Part shown: positions 21,497-32,327 of the stretch, piece by piece | Layout of the letters: each line of letters opens with the position of its first letter | How positions within the stretch are numbered: position 1 is the first letter of the stretch | Assembly (NCBI GenBank): GCA_028829895.1 | Contig: CM054177.1 | Span: 76,562,663-76,626,662 of the forward strand | Direction of reading: 5' to 3' | Length of the DNA stretch: 64,000 bases | DNA from: Sinotaia quadrata | Lineage: Eukaryota; Mollusca; Gastropoda; Architaenioglossa; Viviparidae | Program-made: the position numbers and the translations under genes | The notes under the pieces: generated by a model | The model's database searches: none | What the model saw: the letters and a program-made list of their open reading frames with translations, nothing else | Told to the model about the DNA's origin: nothing

Positions 21497-21745
21497 CCTC
21501 TTTCCACGACTTCTGTTTGACTGTCGATTGTGATCCAAGGACTCGGAATCTTACCAAGATTCTGAGAGATCCAAGGTTTTACGGAGGATGTGGGCACTTC
21601 CGAGGAGTGCTTCTTTGAGTAGTGGAGCGAGTCTGTGGTTTCCAGGGAGTTTATTCAGGTAGCCTTCCAATTCAGATGTTATGTTCCCCAAGGCTCCTGT
21701 CACTATAGGTATCACTTCTGATTTTACATTCCACTAGAGATATTT
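21487..21745 (-). mobile_element. LINE 3' end remnant with (TAA)n tail
   Basis: The minus strand from about 21745 encodes WNVKSEVIPIVTGALGNI, continues LEGYLNKLPG ... LLKEALLGSAHILRKTLDL and stops at a TAA near 21551. This matches the C-terminal tail of many animal LINE polyproteins (pattern WNVK-x-x-VIPIVIGALG ... LLGxAxILRK-L). The copy runs through a short 3' UTR into (TAA)n at 21472-21496, as expected of a LINE tail. A stop just before WNVK and the 5' truncation show it is dead. Confidence 0.7.
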
Positions 21746-21749
21746 GCCT

Positions 21750-22070
21750 GTAAGACTTTAAGTCTTATAAAGTCTAACAATAAAGCTACGTCACTTCTTA
21801 ATGCACGTAAGATTTAAGTCTTATAAAGTCTAACAATAAAGCTACTTCTTGATGCCCGCAAGATTTAAGTCTTATAAAGTCTAACAATAAAGCTACGTCA
21901 CTTCTTGATGCCCGCAAGATTTAAATCTTATAAAGTCTAACAATAAAGCTACGTCACTTCTTGATGCCCGTAAGACTTTAAGTCTTATAAGTCAACAATA
22001 AAACTACGTCACTTCAAGATGCCTGTAAGACTTTAAGTCCTATAAGTCTAAAAAGCTACGTCACTTCTTG
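21750..22070. repeat. About 60-bp repeat, 6 copies
   Basis: Unit GATGCCCGTAAGACTTTAAG followed by TCTTATAAAGTCTAACAATA and AAGCTACGTCACTTCTT. Confidence 0.95.
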
Positions 22071-22370
22071 AAGTGGAAGGCGTGAAGGTTATCTGAACTT
22101 TGAACTCTTTACTTGCTACGTTTCATTGAGACCAGTTTTCTAAGTCGACCATAGAGGCACATTTCCTTGAAAATTAATTTCTTATATTTTTATGCATTAA
22201 TGTGTCTGGGACTTTTTGCATGTTAACACAGTGTTCCATTAGCTAAAAGAGAGACGGATGTCTTGCTAGCTATGGGCTATCTGAGCTGTGAAAGTCACAT
22301 AACACTAGTTGCAGATCTGAAAACGCCAGTCTCGTTTAATTGAGTAAAATTTTAGACAAAATAGTTTACG
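22071..22370. other. No recognised feature
   Basis: Unique sequence. Confidence 0.4.
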
Positions 22371-22371
22371 T

Positions 22372-22620
22372 GCGCTGACCACTTATGGTTATCTCATGTG
22401 TCTTAGTGTGCTGGCCACTTATGGTTATCTCTTATGTCTTAGTGCGCTGGCCACTTATGGTTATCTCTTATGTCTTAGTGTGCTGGCCACTTATGGTTAT
22501 CTCTTGTGTCTTAGTGTGCTGGCCACTTATGGTTATCTCTTATGTCTTAGTGTGCTGGCCACTTATGGTTATCTCTTGTGTCTTAGTGTGCTGGCCACTT
22601 TGCGGTCATCGCTTGTGTCA
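22372..22620. repeat. 36-bp minisatellite, 7 copies
   Basis: Unit CTGGCCACTTATGGTTATCT followed by CTTATGTCTTAGTGTG. Frames are open across it only because 36 is a multiple of 3. Confidence 0.95.
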
Positions 22621-23430
22621 TTTCGTGCTGACACGTGTTGGAGGCTGACTAACCATTTCGTGAATCTTTTAGTAACCGCACAGCCATCGATTAAAGGGAC
22701 TTAATACAGGTATTCCGTATATGCCACTTACCGACGTTGTTTCCCCTTAATTGCACTGTCGTGGATCCAACCGCTTAAGTAAGGTCATAAATAAGATAAA
22801 TAGGGTACATGTACACACCAGTACAATCATTCATTTATCCATAGAGACACTGAGAAAGACAGAAGTGGAATGAATAATTGCATGCATATACCAGTAGAGG
22901 CATTGAATTATTGATGAATTATGATTGAAATATCATCATCTTTCGATCTTTCAATCAGAGCACTGAAAACTGAAAAAATGCAATAACGTTTATAGAGATG
23001 AGTTTTAATACTTTATCTCGGTTATCACAGCATTTCTAATAAAATTTAATATTAATAAACTTGCAACTTTATAATTATAATAATAATAATAATAATGATG
23101 ACGGTGGTGATGACGATGAATCATTGACGTTGATGATAAGGACAATAATATTGATTATGATGACGGATGAAATTTTTGTCATGGAAACGCTTGGACGGAT
23201 ATAAGAAAAATTTGAGCTTTGACAAATTTAAATACATTTAAATACCTTGTCAAATTATGCATTAAAAAAGAGATATTTTGTACATCACAACGGGACGGAT
23301 GAATAGAAGAAACACATCATTTGTATCAGAATTGTAACTTGTAACGCCCTATGCATTTTAAATGTTATTTCTTTGTGTTATTATACAATAGTCATTCATT
23401 TACTACTTCTTGCTAAAGACGCTCACTCTA
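22621..23430. other. Unique sequence with (TAA)n near 23075
   Basis: ATAATAATAATAATAATG then a GATGATGACG-type run at 23090-23165; otherwise nothing. Confidence 0.5.
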
Positions 23431-23439
23431 CAATATACA

Positions 23440-23630
23440 CACATACCCACAATTCACGTCTGAATTAAAATGGTTATGAAATAGAAGAGATAAATCAAGC
23501 ATCCTCAAGTATCACTGTCTAAAGATCGGCTATAAACAATCATACCCAAAATTCATGTGTGAATTAAATTGGTTATGAAATAGAAGATATAAATCAAGAA
23601 TCCTCAAGTATCTCATAAGGCTATAAACAC
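23440..23630. repeat. Direct duplication of about 100 bp
   Basis: CATACCCA-AATTCA-GT-TGAATTAAA-TGGTTATGAAATAGAAGA (hyphens mark variable sites) and AATCCTCAAGTATC occur twice. Confidence 0.85.
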
Positions 23631-23774
23631 TCAGGATGGTACGAGTTTTAGAAAAATAATACATCCATTTATATTCAGGAAAAAGATAAACCACATAAAT
23701 ATTGTTATTATTATGTGGTCAATCTATGACACAAAGACATTAAATTAAAGATGTCTGCTAGAAGACGAGAGATA

Positions 23775-23955
23775 GTAAATGTCAACTTCTACTAACAACA
23801 ATAGTGTTTTGTACATTCATTAACGATATTATTAATTGTCAACTTCTACTAACAACAATAATGTTTTGTACATTCATTAACGATATTATTAATTGTCAAC
23901 TTCTACTAACAACAATAGTGTTTTGTACATTCATTAACGATATTATTAATTACTT
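23775..23955. repeat. 57-bp repeat, 3 copies
   Basis: Unit TGTCAACTTCTACTAACAAC followed by AATAGTGTTTTGTACATTCA and TTAACGATATTATTAAT. Confidence 0.95.
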
Positions 23956-24221
23956 TCCATGAAAGGTGTGATATTCTAAAAGCGCATACATAATTTTGAA
24001 ATATTTTTTGGAAAGATTATAAAACGTCGAAAATAGACGGAGGTGGGGGGGGGGGTAAAATATATATAAAGCTTATCTTAGGACAACTTTGTGTAGGTCT
24101 ATGTATATACTGTGATTGCTATGTGCAGGCCTACTCACATATTTACATTAACTTTCTTGAGACTCAGACAGGTAAGTCATTTTTAGGCCTATCCATCTGC
24201 TTGCGACAGCTGTATGTAAGT

Positions 24222-24264
24222 ACACTATCTATCTATCTATCTATCTGTCTGTCTGTCTGTCTGT

Positions 24265-24297
<33 letters not shown>

Positions 24298-24312
24298 ATC
24301 TATCCATCCATC
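24222..24312. repeat. (TATC)n / (TGTC)n tract
   Basis: TATC units, five TGTC units, then TATC and CATC units. Confidence 0.95.
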
Positions 24313-24329
24313 CCAACACACACTGTAAC

Positions 24330-24685
24330 TACTTTAAGTAGGCCTGCTTTAACTATGATAAATCCAACGCGAAACCAACGAATAGAGAAGTGGACAGAAA
24401 AGCAAAGAACAAACAAATCAGTTATAATGAAAGAAAATTACATCTCATGCCTTTGTGACCGTGCAAATGCCGGGTACATGACGCGTTTCAAGATGGCAAT
24501 TTTGCAACACAGTCAGATGAGGAATGTTTTTTTAAAAAAATACTTTATTCCATACATTGTAGCACTTGGCGTAATTTTGCGAAAGAGATTGTTACGTCAG
24601 TGTCGAACGTTAAGAATATAAGAAAGACCGTATAAATTATAAATCATGTCGTTTTTTTAAAATACACTTCTAATTTCCTAGGAAC
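24330..24685. other. No recognised feature
   Basis: A plus ORF of 88 codons (24355-24621) has no known motif and no partner exon. Confidence 0.35.
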
Positions 24686-24694
24686 CATAACTAT

Positions 24695-24832
24695 ACTGCA
24701 CACTGCCATGACGAAGGATAGAGAAAACGTATGATACACTTAAACTGCCATGACGAAGGACAGAGAAAATGTATGATACACTTAAACTTCCAAGGACAGA
24801 GAAAACGTATGATATACATTTAAACTACCATT
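24695..24832. repeat. 42-bp repeat, 3 copies
   Basis: Unit CTGCCATGACGAAGGACAGA followed by GAAAATGTATGATACACTTA and AA. Confidence 0.9.
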
Positions 24833-25140
24833 GCTGTTTTTGACAATGGTCTTTAGAATAGAGAAATGAAAAGAATATTTATTTGTATTTTACCTTTAAC
24901 AAAATATATTTTGATTGCCCCTTCCCCATACCCTCCGGACACGTGCAGCATGATTGCATTTGCATTTTATTTTTAATTTACTAATGGGGTTTTGCCATTA
25001 AGTGGAAAATACAAAACTGCAAATGACATCAACATTATACTTTGATTAATAATACTATTACAAGAAATTAAAATTATAATTCAAGTCATAATACTTTTGC
25101 TATTACTTGACACAAGGCATTTCATGAATGATAGACGTTA
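24833..25140. other. No recognised feature
   Basis: AT-rich sequence downstream of gene B. A minus-strand AATAAA at 24966-24971 could serve as a distal poly(A) signal. Confidence 0.3.
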
Positions 25141-25144
25141 ATAT

Positions 25145-25400
25145 GAAGACAGTTAGTGACGTCATTTGTAAAGACTGAGATACGGGTCACTTGTAAAGCT
25201 TGATATATTGATGTATTTTGTTGACTGGACTACTGACGTCATTTATAAAGGTTGCTATACAGAGATCATTTGTAAAGGTTAAAATACTGATGTCATTTGT
25301 AAAGGTTGCTATACAGAGATCATTTGTAAAGGTTAAAATACTGATGTCATTTGTAAAAGCCAAACATGATGTCGTTCGTAAATGCTGAAATACTGGCGAT
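25145..25400. repeat. Degenerate array downstream of gene B, 27/54-bp unit
   Basis: Recurring TGA-GTCATTTGTAAAGGTT and GCTATACAGAGATCATTTGT followed by AAAGGTTAAAATAC. One unit matches the gene A flank at 8790. Confidence 0.85.
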
Positions 25401-25509
25401 GTTTAATTTTCAGCTCGTGATGAAGTTAAACGTGTCATCAAGCCCCTTCGCATATGCACTGTAGATTGAATAGTGTATGAATTGACATTAATCATAACAT
25501 CGAACTTTA

Positions 25510-25608
25510 GAAAAATCCATCCATCCTTCCATCCATCCATCCATTTATCCATCCATGCATCCATCCATTCAACCATTCATGCACCCAACCATCTATCTAT
25601 CTATCAAT

Positions 25609-25641
<33 letters not shown>

Positions 25642-25760
25642 CATCTATCCATCCATCCATCCATCTATCTATCTCTCTATATATCTATCTATCTATCCAT
25701 CTATCCATCCATCCATCCATCTCTCTATCTCTCTATCTCTCTATCTATCTATATATCTTA
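25510..25760. repeat. (CATC)n / (TATC)n compound tract overlapping the gene B stop
   Basis: CATC units then TATC, TCTC and TATA variants. Its right end encodes the gene B stop and last residues on the minus strand. Confidence 0.95.
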
Positions 25761-26491
25761 CCAATGCAATCCAGACAAAAATCCACGGGAAGAAGAAAAT
25801 ACTAATGCAACAATGAAGACTATGATTCACGCCTCTGCAAATAACGATAACAAAAAATGGCACTCCCTTAAATATACAGATAAAATATATTTATTTCTAT
25901 CTTTAAAAAATATAGACATTACAGTCACAGTAATAAAAAAAAATAAAGAATCAAAAGAACACACGTAACATTCAACGTAAAATTTTAATTGAAACCAAAA
26001 TCTTGCTTGTTTAAACATTGTTTTCAAAGACGCTGACAATACTTCCATCTTGGTTATGTTAGTTCATTTTCTTTTATTACGTCATTCGTTCTCTTCGCAA
26101 TTCGTTAATTTAAAATAATTTATTCATAGCACTTTAGACACTTTGTAAATACGTTTCTAGATATTTAGTAAAATAACGAATTATGAAATAAATCAATTAA
26201 TTACTAACCATCTCAGTTAGATAGTTATTATTTTATTAATCACAGTTTAGTAACCGGTTGGTCAGTTTGTAAAGTAGTACCTCCTTCAGTTTATTAGCCT
26301 TACCTTAGTAGAAAGTTTTTATTAAAACTAATGAAAATCTCGCTATGAAATAATTCATCAAATAAACCAAGCTGTTTACAAAATGGTTGACATATTTCTA
26401 ACTAGATGTCTCTGAGTCCTTGATGTACACTACTTAGGCACATTGAGGTTTCTGTATTCTGAATTGTGTGGGAAAGTTAATTCTAATCTAC

Positions 26492-26578
<87 letters not shown>

Positions 26579-28453
26579 CCTATCTACCTATCTATCTATC
26601 TATCTATTTATCTATCAAACTATCTATCTATCAATCTATCTATCTATCTATCTGTCTGTCTATCTATCTATCTATCTATCGATCTATCGATCGGGGGGGG
26701 GTTCATTTACATAAACTTTGCCTGATGGGTATAAGTATTAATTTAAGCCAAAGTTGAAATAAATACTGTGATATTTGTCTGGTTTTGTAAAGGACGTGTC
26801 TTGTCAATAGTTTGATAAAAATACTGCAGAGAATAAATAATGTTATCGAGAAAGATATCAATGGGCGGTTCACGTGGAACTCTAAAAACAGTATTTACCT
26901 CTTGTATACAACAACATTTCCTCCTCCTGACTGCTGCTGTTGTTGTTGCATCATCTGTTGGTTGTTGATGATAATCTGTAAGACGACATGATCGTGATAA
27001 GTTTAAGTGAGTTTTATAGAATATATATCACGACATTAATGATGTGAAATAGTGCATATGTATTTTTGATGGTAAGTGTCTGTTCTGAACTCGTATCTAG
27101 AGAACTCAAGAGCATCTTTTGTCTGTAATATTTGACATCATTATGTGTCTGTTGTCTGTAATCTATTTAATGAGACGTTGTGCCTGTTGTCTCTAATCTG
27201 TTTGGCGTCAATTTCTTTAGTTATCTCGAATCTATTCGCTGAGACGTTGTGTCTGTTGTTTCTAATCAGTTTGACGTCACTATGTGTCTGTTGTCTCTAA
27301 TCTGCTTGGCGTCATGATGTGTCTGTTGTCTCTAATCTGTTTTACGTCACACTGTGTTGTCTCTAATCTCTTTGACATCATGATGAGTCTGTTATTTCTA
27401 ATCTCGTCGATGTCATGATGTGTCTGTTGTCGAAGCTACGACATATTTATTATCTCTAATCTCTTCGACGTCTTGATGACTCTGTATTCGCTATTCTCGT
27501 CGACGTCATGATGTTTGTTATCTCCTATCTCTTCGACGTCACGATGATTCTGTTATCTCTGATCTGTTCAACTCATGATGTGTCTGGTATCTCTGATCTG
27601 TTCAACTCATGATGTGTCTCTTATCTCTGATCTGTTCAACTCATGATGTGTCTGTTATCTCTAATCTCTTCGATGTCATCATGTGTCTTTTGACTCTAAT
27701 TTGTTTGACGTCATGATGTGTCTGTTGTCGACGCCACGATATCTCTGTCTTCGACGTCATTATTTGTCTATTGTCTGTAATCACTTCGACGTCATGACGC
27801 GTCTGTTGTCAATGGCACGATATCTCTGTTGTCTCTAATCTTTTCGACGTCAAGATGTGTCTGTTGTCTCTTATCTCTTCATCGTCATGATGTGTCTGTT
27901 GTCAACGCCATGATATCTCTGTTATCGCTAATCTCTTCGACATCACAATGAATATATACACCGCGCCTGCCTTTAATCTTCCAACGATTGGTGTTTGCCA
28001 TGCAGAGGGTGTGAGGGTCAGGTTTGCGGACAGCAGTAAGACATCGTATCGCTGGCGGTGTCGGCAGTAGACTTTGTGGAATTAATTTAAAAGTCAATTA
28101 TATATCGTAAAAGTGAGTTTGAATTTAGAAGTTAATAATAAATATAAGGTGGGTGACGGCGCCTGTATGTTTTGTGCATTCGTGTAGCGTGTGTGTGTGT
28201 GTGTGTGTTGCGTGCGCATGACCATATATATGTTTTAGAATCGTGCATTTGCATGCGTGTGCATTTTATTCTCTTGCAATTGAATTCTGCGCTATGTCTG
28301 TCTCAGGTACATTTTCATCAGAGATAGCAGTTGTATTTTTTCTTATTTGTAACGGATCAAGGGAGCTATTTGCTCATTGCTTTGTGGGGATGTTCATGCA
28401 TGAGTAATTGTATGCTTAGGTGTAAATGCATAATAGGCCTAAGAATATGAGAG

Positions 28454-28523
<70 letters not shown>

Positions 28524-28737
28524 ATCAATGAGATTTAGATCGTTAGATACAAAAATAAAAAAAACATCGCAAAGAAGCATGCATTTATCTCTGTTTATAA
28601 CGCTTTCTCTTTGGTACTGTACTTACTGGTGCCGGTTGGGCGGGTGGCGGAGGCGGGTAGTAACCTTGAGGTGGGGGCGGGTAGTAGGGTCCCGGTGCCG
28701 TCGATTGTTGCTGGTAGGGTGGAGGGGGTTGAGCCAT
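25741..28737 (-). CDS. Gene B: paralogue of gene A, small proline-rich PPPY protein with one C-terminal membrane segment
   Basis: Coding exons on the minus strand are 28737-28627, 26975-26899 and 25834-25741, giving 93 residues. Exon 1 starts [11 protein letters not shown] (PPPY at 5-8) and continues with [17 protein letters not shown]; donor GTAAGT. Exon 2 follows CTTACAG and encodes IIINNQQMM, a six-Gln run (about residues 47-52), GGG and NVVVYK; donor AG|GTAAAT. Exon 3 follows TTTGCAG and encodes [25 protein letters not shown], interrupted here for length: G64-H70, hydrophobic 71-88, then RYIDR-stop. Phases 0 and 2 match gene A. Two Cys (71-72) at the membrane border are absent from gene A and could be lipidated. 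The last residues (YIDR) and the stop are encoded by a (GATA)n tract on the coding strand. The start is the first ATG after the 5' UTR acceptor. Function unknown; likely a tail-anchored WW-domain-binding protein by inference. Confidence 0.86.
25835..26485 (-). other. Gene B intron 2, unique part
   Basis: AT-rich intron sequence between exon 3 and the (TATC)n tract; nothing else recognised. Confidence 0.6.
26488..26700. repeat. (TATC)n tract in gene B intron 2
   Basis: About 50 TATC units, nearly perfect over the first 85 bases, later with TACC, AAAC, TGTC and CGATC variants, then a run of nine G. Confidence 0.97.
27060..27950. repeat. Degenerate 35-bp array with CRE-like cores in gene B intron 1
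   Basis: Unit GTCTGTTGTCTCTAATCTGT followed by TTGACGTCATGATGT, about 22 copies. Most contain GACGTCA; full TGACGTCA occurs near 27271 and 27703. Confidence 0.85.
28185..28210. repeat. Short (GT)n
   Basis: About 11 GT units in gene B intron 1. Confidence 0.9.
28458..28520. repeat. (GA)n microsatellite in gene B intron 1
   Basis: About 31 perfect GA units about 100 bases from exon 1; on the transcribed strand it is a (CT)n tract. Confidence 0.97.
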
Positions 28738-28755
28738 TTTTTAGTTTCCAAAGTT
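28738..28755 (-). other. Gene B 5' UTR end with splice acceptor
   Basis: Minus strand: a pyrimidine run ending TTTCTAG precedes 18 bases and then AAAATGG. It is in the same place as the acceptor upstream of gene A's start codon, supporting a shared design with a non-coding first exon upstream. Confidence 0.45.
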
Positions 28756-28799
28756 CTAGAAAAATGGTCAAAATGTTCAAGACAGATCATTTCTATAAA

Positions 28800-29115
28800 C
28801 TCCTAAGCAAAATTAATGTTTCTACAACAATGCAAAATTAATGTTTCTACGACAGCGCAAAACTAGTGTTTCTACGACAGTGCAAAACTAGTGTTTCTAC
28901 GACAGTGCAAAACTAATGTTTCTACGACAGTGCAAAACTAATGTTTCTATGACAGTGCAAAACTAATGTTTCTACGACAGTGCAAAACTAATGTTTCTAT
29001 GACAGCGCAAAACTAATGTTTCTACAACAGTGCAAAACTAATGTTTCAACGACAGTGCAAAATTAGTGTTTCTGCGACAGAGCAAAACTTATGTTTCTAC
29101 AGCGGTGCAAAATTG
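28800..29115. repeat. 25-bp minisatellite upstream of gene B, 12 copies
   Basis: Unit ACTAATGTTTCTACGACAGT followed by GCAAA. Lies just beyond the 5' UTR acceptor, so probably in the 5' UTR intron. Confidence 0.95.
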
Positions 29116-29304
29116 TTTTAAAGATTTCTTTTTTTCATAACGTCTATACAAAAACAGATATTTTTGTGTATCGTCATTGCAAGTCAATATCGTCACAATA
29201 AATTGAAATCAATCAAGCAATTATACTATCGGTCAGTTTAGTCGTTAATTTTATTCTATTGTCATTCCGTCGTGTTCAAATATTTGCTTTGTAGGAAAAC
29301 AACT

Positions 29305-29397
<93 letters not shown>

Positions 29398-29427
29398 GAG
29401 ACACACACACACACACAGAGACAGACA

Positions 29428-29473
<46 letters not shown>
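29305..29473. repeat. (CA)n compound microsatellite
   Basis: More than 40 CA units, then CAGAGACA variants, another (CA)n and (AT)n. Confidence 0.97.
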
Positions 29474-29840
29474 CAAACACTGTAAAAAAAAAAAATAATA
29501 AAGCAAGAAAACAAACAGCAAATTTCTGAATGCTGAATAATTTCAAAATCAAACAGACCAAAGTTACTATTAGTAGTTAGTTATAAAAATTACTATAGAT
29601 TCTTGTGATATAAAGAGAAATATTCCCTAAATATACATTGACAATAATCTCTTAAAGTGTAAGCTACAATATGCTCTTAAAGTGGAAAAAAGCCATTAAA
29701 TTTCATTGTCAAAACAACAATAAACTCTAGTGGAAAAATGGCTAACTTATCAAAGTGCAAAAATGACCTTAAATTAATGGTAAAAATTGTAGTAAGCAAT
29801 AAAATTACAACGAACCTAAAGTAGCAATAAACAAGAATAA
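29474..29840. other. AT-rich sequence, no feature
   Basis: A degenerate AAAGTG-AAAAATG phrase recurs at 29680-29770; nothing else. Confidence 0.4.
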
Positions 29841-29846
29841 ATGAAC

Positions 29847-29980
29847 AAACCTGGCTTAATAACAAAAGTGACAATCAGTTATACAGATGAAATGGCACCT
29901 CAGGCGAACAAGAAAAAAGAACAAACCTGGCTTAATAACAAAAGTGACAATCAATTATACAGATGAAATGGCACTTCAGT
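29847..29980. repeat. 76-bp direct duplication
   Basis: GAACAAACCTGGCTTAATAA followed by CAAAAGTGACAATCAGTTAT and ACAGATGAAATGGCAC occurs twice. Confidence 0.9.
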
Positions 29981-30136
29981 GCAAAACAATGACCACAGAT
30001 GCCAGCCCAATTCGCTCTCGCCTGACATCGACCGCAAACCACTGTTCAATATTATTTCAACTCATAAAATTCTTTGATCAAGCCAGCGATCAGGATGCCC
30101 ATATGTGGTAAGACCGATTATTAAATTCTCACACAC

Positions 30137-30210
30137 CGCGCATGCGCGTCAATATTCTAATTTCTAGAGATTCTCTAATGGAAGGTTACCAAGCACACTG
30201 CACATGCGCG
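30137..30210. promoter_or_regulatory. Two NRF-1-type motifs upstream of gene B
   Basis: CGCGCATGCGCG at 30137-30148 fits the palindromic NRF-1 consensus. A partial second copy, TGCACATGCGCG, is at 30199-30210, within a short duplicated segment (about 30125-30230). CpG is otherwise rare here. They lie about 1.4 kb upstream of the gene B start codon, so a promoter for the missing non-coding first exon is possible. Confidence 0.35.
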
Positions 30211-30214
30211 TCAG

Positions 30215-30720
30215 TATTCTAATTTCCAGGGGTTATCCGTATTCAGGTTACGAAACACACCGTGCAAAATGACCTGGACTTAATTTTTTTTTGTTTGTTA
30301 CAGAAAGTATTGAAGTGTACCTTCTGATAACCTGGCTATTTGTGTCGGTGCCAGGCAACTTACTTCAAAATCGGGTTGGTGACGTAAGCTGGTCTTGGTG
30401 ATAAGGACGAGGCACGAGCTAACATGTTGTTTTTTTTACATTCCATTTGCGAATTGGTTATATATTTTTTCGTTCTGATACGTACCCAAAAGGTATTTTG
30501 TGTTTGCTTAAAAACGAAAGACTGCTTATCTTCTGTTTCGCTCGAAAAATAGTTATTTACAGGTAATGTGCTATCTTAGAGCTTATTGCATCAAACAATG
30601 TCAAATAAGTTCAAGATCGATAAGAAAACGAAGAGAGAGGCGTGACTACAATCTTTACAGAAGTCCAAAATAAAATCCTCAAAATAAAACCTCTAAAAAA
30701 GCAAACGCAAAAAGAAGCAA
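30215..30720. other. No recognised feature
   Basis: Unique sequence upstream of the NRF-1-type motifs; could hold a gene B non-coding exon, but no donor site stood out. Confidence 0.35.
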
Positions 30721-30726
30721 AATCAC

Positions 30727-30733
30727 GCACACA

Positions 30734-30771
<38 letters not shown>

Positions 30772-30788
30772 GAGAGAGAGAGAGAGAT
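30727..30788. repeat. (CA)n (GA)n tract
   Basis: CA units followed by GAGTGAGAGAGAGAGAG. Confidence 0.95.
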
Positions 30789-30959
30789 GTATTATGTGGT
30801 GAATGTGACTATAAATGCTATTTCGTGTGCTACACGCACTTTTCGAGCACCCAGAAGCTCGCCTTGGGCATTTCTATTTTTATTTTCTGTTCTTCTAGTT
30901 CTCTTCAGATCACTTCGGCAGTAACTCTGTACTTCTGATTTCCTTTATTTTCCTTTCTC

Positions 30960-31420
30960 AAGATGTTGTACTGCTAGTTGTACTTAAGTTGTGCTGTTAT
31001 TTGTTGTATTGCTAGTTGTACTTAAGTTGTGCTGTTACTTGTATAGCTAGTTGTACTTAAGTTGTTCTGCTGTTACGTGTACTGCTAGTTGTACTTAAGT
31101 TGTGCTGTTACTTGTATAGCTAGTTGTACTTAAGTTGTTCTGCTGTTACGTGTAGTATTGTTTGTTATACTTAAGTTGTTGCGCTGCTACTGGTTGTACT
31201 TAATGTACTGCTACTTGTTGTACTTAATGTACTGCTACTTGTTGTACTTAAGCTGTTCTGCTGCTAATTGTATTTAAGTTTTACTGTTACTTGCTGTACT
31301 GCTAATTGTACTTAAATAGTGCTACTTGTTGTACTGCTAATTGTACTTAAGTTTTACTGTAATTTTACTTGCTGTACTGCTAATTGTACTTAAATACTGC
31401 TATTTGTTGTACTGCTAGTT
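30960..31420. repeat. Degenerate 33-45-bp array
   Basis: Unit TTGTACTGCTAGTTGTACTT followed by AAGTTGTGCTGTTAC, about 13 copies of uneven length. Confidence 0.85.
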
Positions 31421-31664
31421 GCTTCTGTTCCATTTCATTCTGTTTCTTGAGCCAATCTTCTCTTTCTTTCTAAATCTAATCTTCCTTCATCTCTTTCTCT
31501 GTTTCTAATCAACGTATTTCTTTTTCTATTTTCAAACATTTGTTGGATACACGTCATATTGTGCGTCCTCCCTAGTGTAACCTGATGCCCTCTCCCTCTT
31601 TGATTCTGCTAGACAACATGCATATTGACCTCTGTTCCATTGCTACACCAGTACGATAAGCGGT

Positions 31665-32035
31665 AATATTCTTTACAATGACTAGTGAAATAAATACACT
31701 TACTGAGGTATTCTTTACAATGACTATGAAATAAATACACTTACTGAGATATTCTTTACAATGACTAGTGAAATAAATACACTTACTGAGGTATTCTTTA
31801 CAATGACTATGAAATAAATACACTTACTGAGGTATTCTTTACAATGACTAGTGAAATAAATATACTTACTGAGATATTCTTTACAATGACTAGTGAAATA
31901 AATACACTTACTGAGGTATTCTTTACAATGATTACTGAAAATAATCACAACTACTGAGATACTATTTACAATGACCACTGAAATAAACGCACTTACCGAG
32001 ATACTCTTTACAATGACTAGTGAATTAAGCACACT
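31665..32035. repeat. 42-bp minisatellite, 9 copies
   Basis: Unit TACTGAGGTATTCTTTACAA followed by TGACTAGTGAAATAAATACA and CT. Some copies lack one base, so frames shift along the array. Confidence 0.95.
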
Positions 32036-32325
32036 CATACAGACAATAAACTTGCGTGCATAAAACTTCAGAACGAACAGTATTTACAGTGTGAATAAAA
32101 TTAGGAATTAAAGGTACGCGATAATATACATATGACATTTAACACATGCAAAGAAAAGAGTAGAGTGTAGCAAAATAAAAATAGTTGTATTAACCATTTC
32201 TTACAACTAAAAGCCAATGTTTAATCTAGGGATTTAGTGAAAACGTTCTCTACTTGAGCTACGTGAACAAAATGTTAAAAGAAACGAAATTTGAAAGAAA
32301 TAAGGTCAAGGTTACAAGTCAGAAG
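32036..32325. other. No recognised feature
   Basis: Unique AT-rich sequence. Confidence 0.35.
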
Positions 32326-32327
32326 CC

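Noticed and set aside
26443..26757. Ser-Ile-Tyr-Leu repeat ORF
   Set aside because: Translation of (TATC)n inside gene B intron 2; the same applies at 25473-25968, 40855-41103 and 9746-9964.
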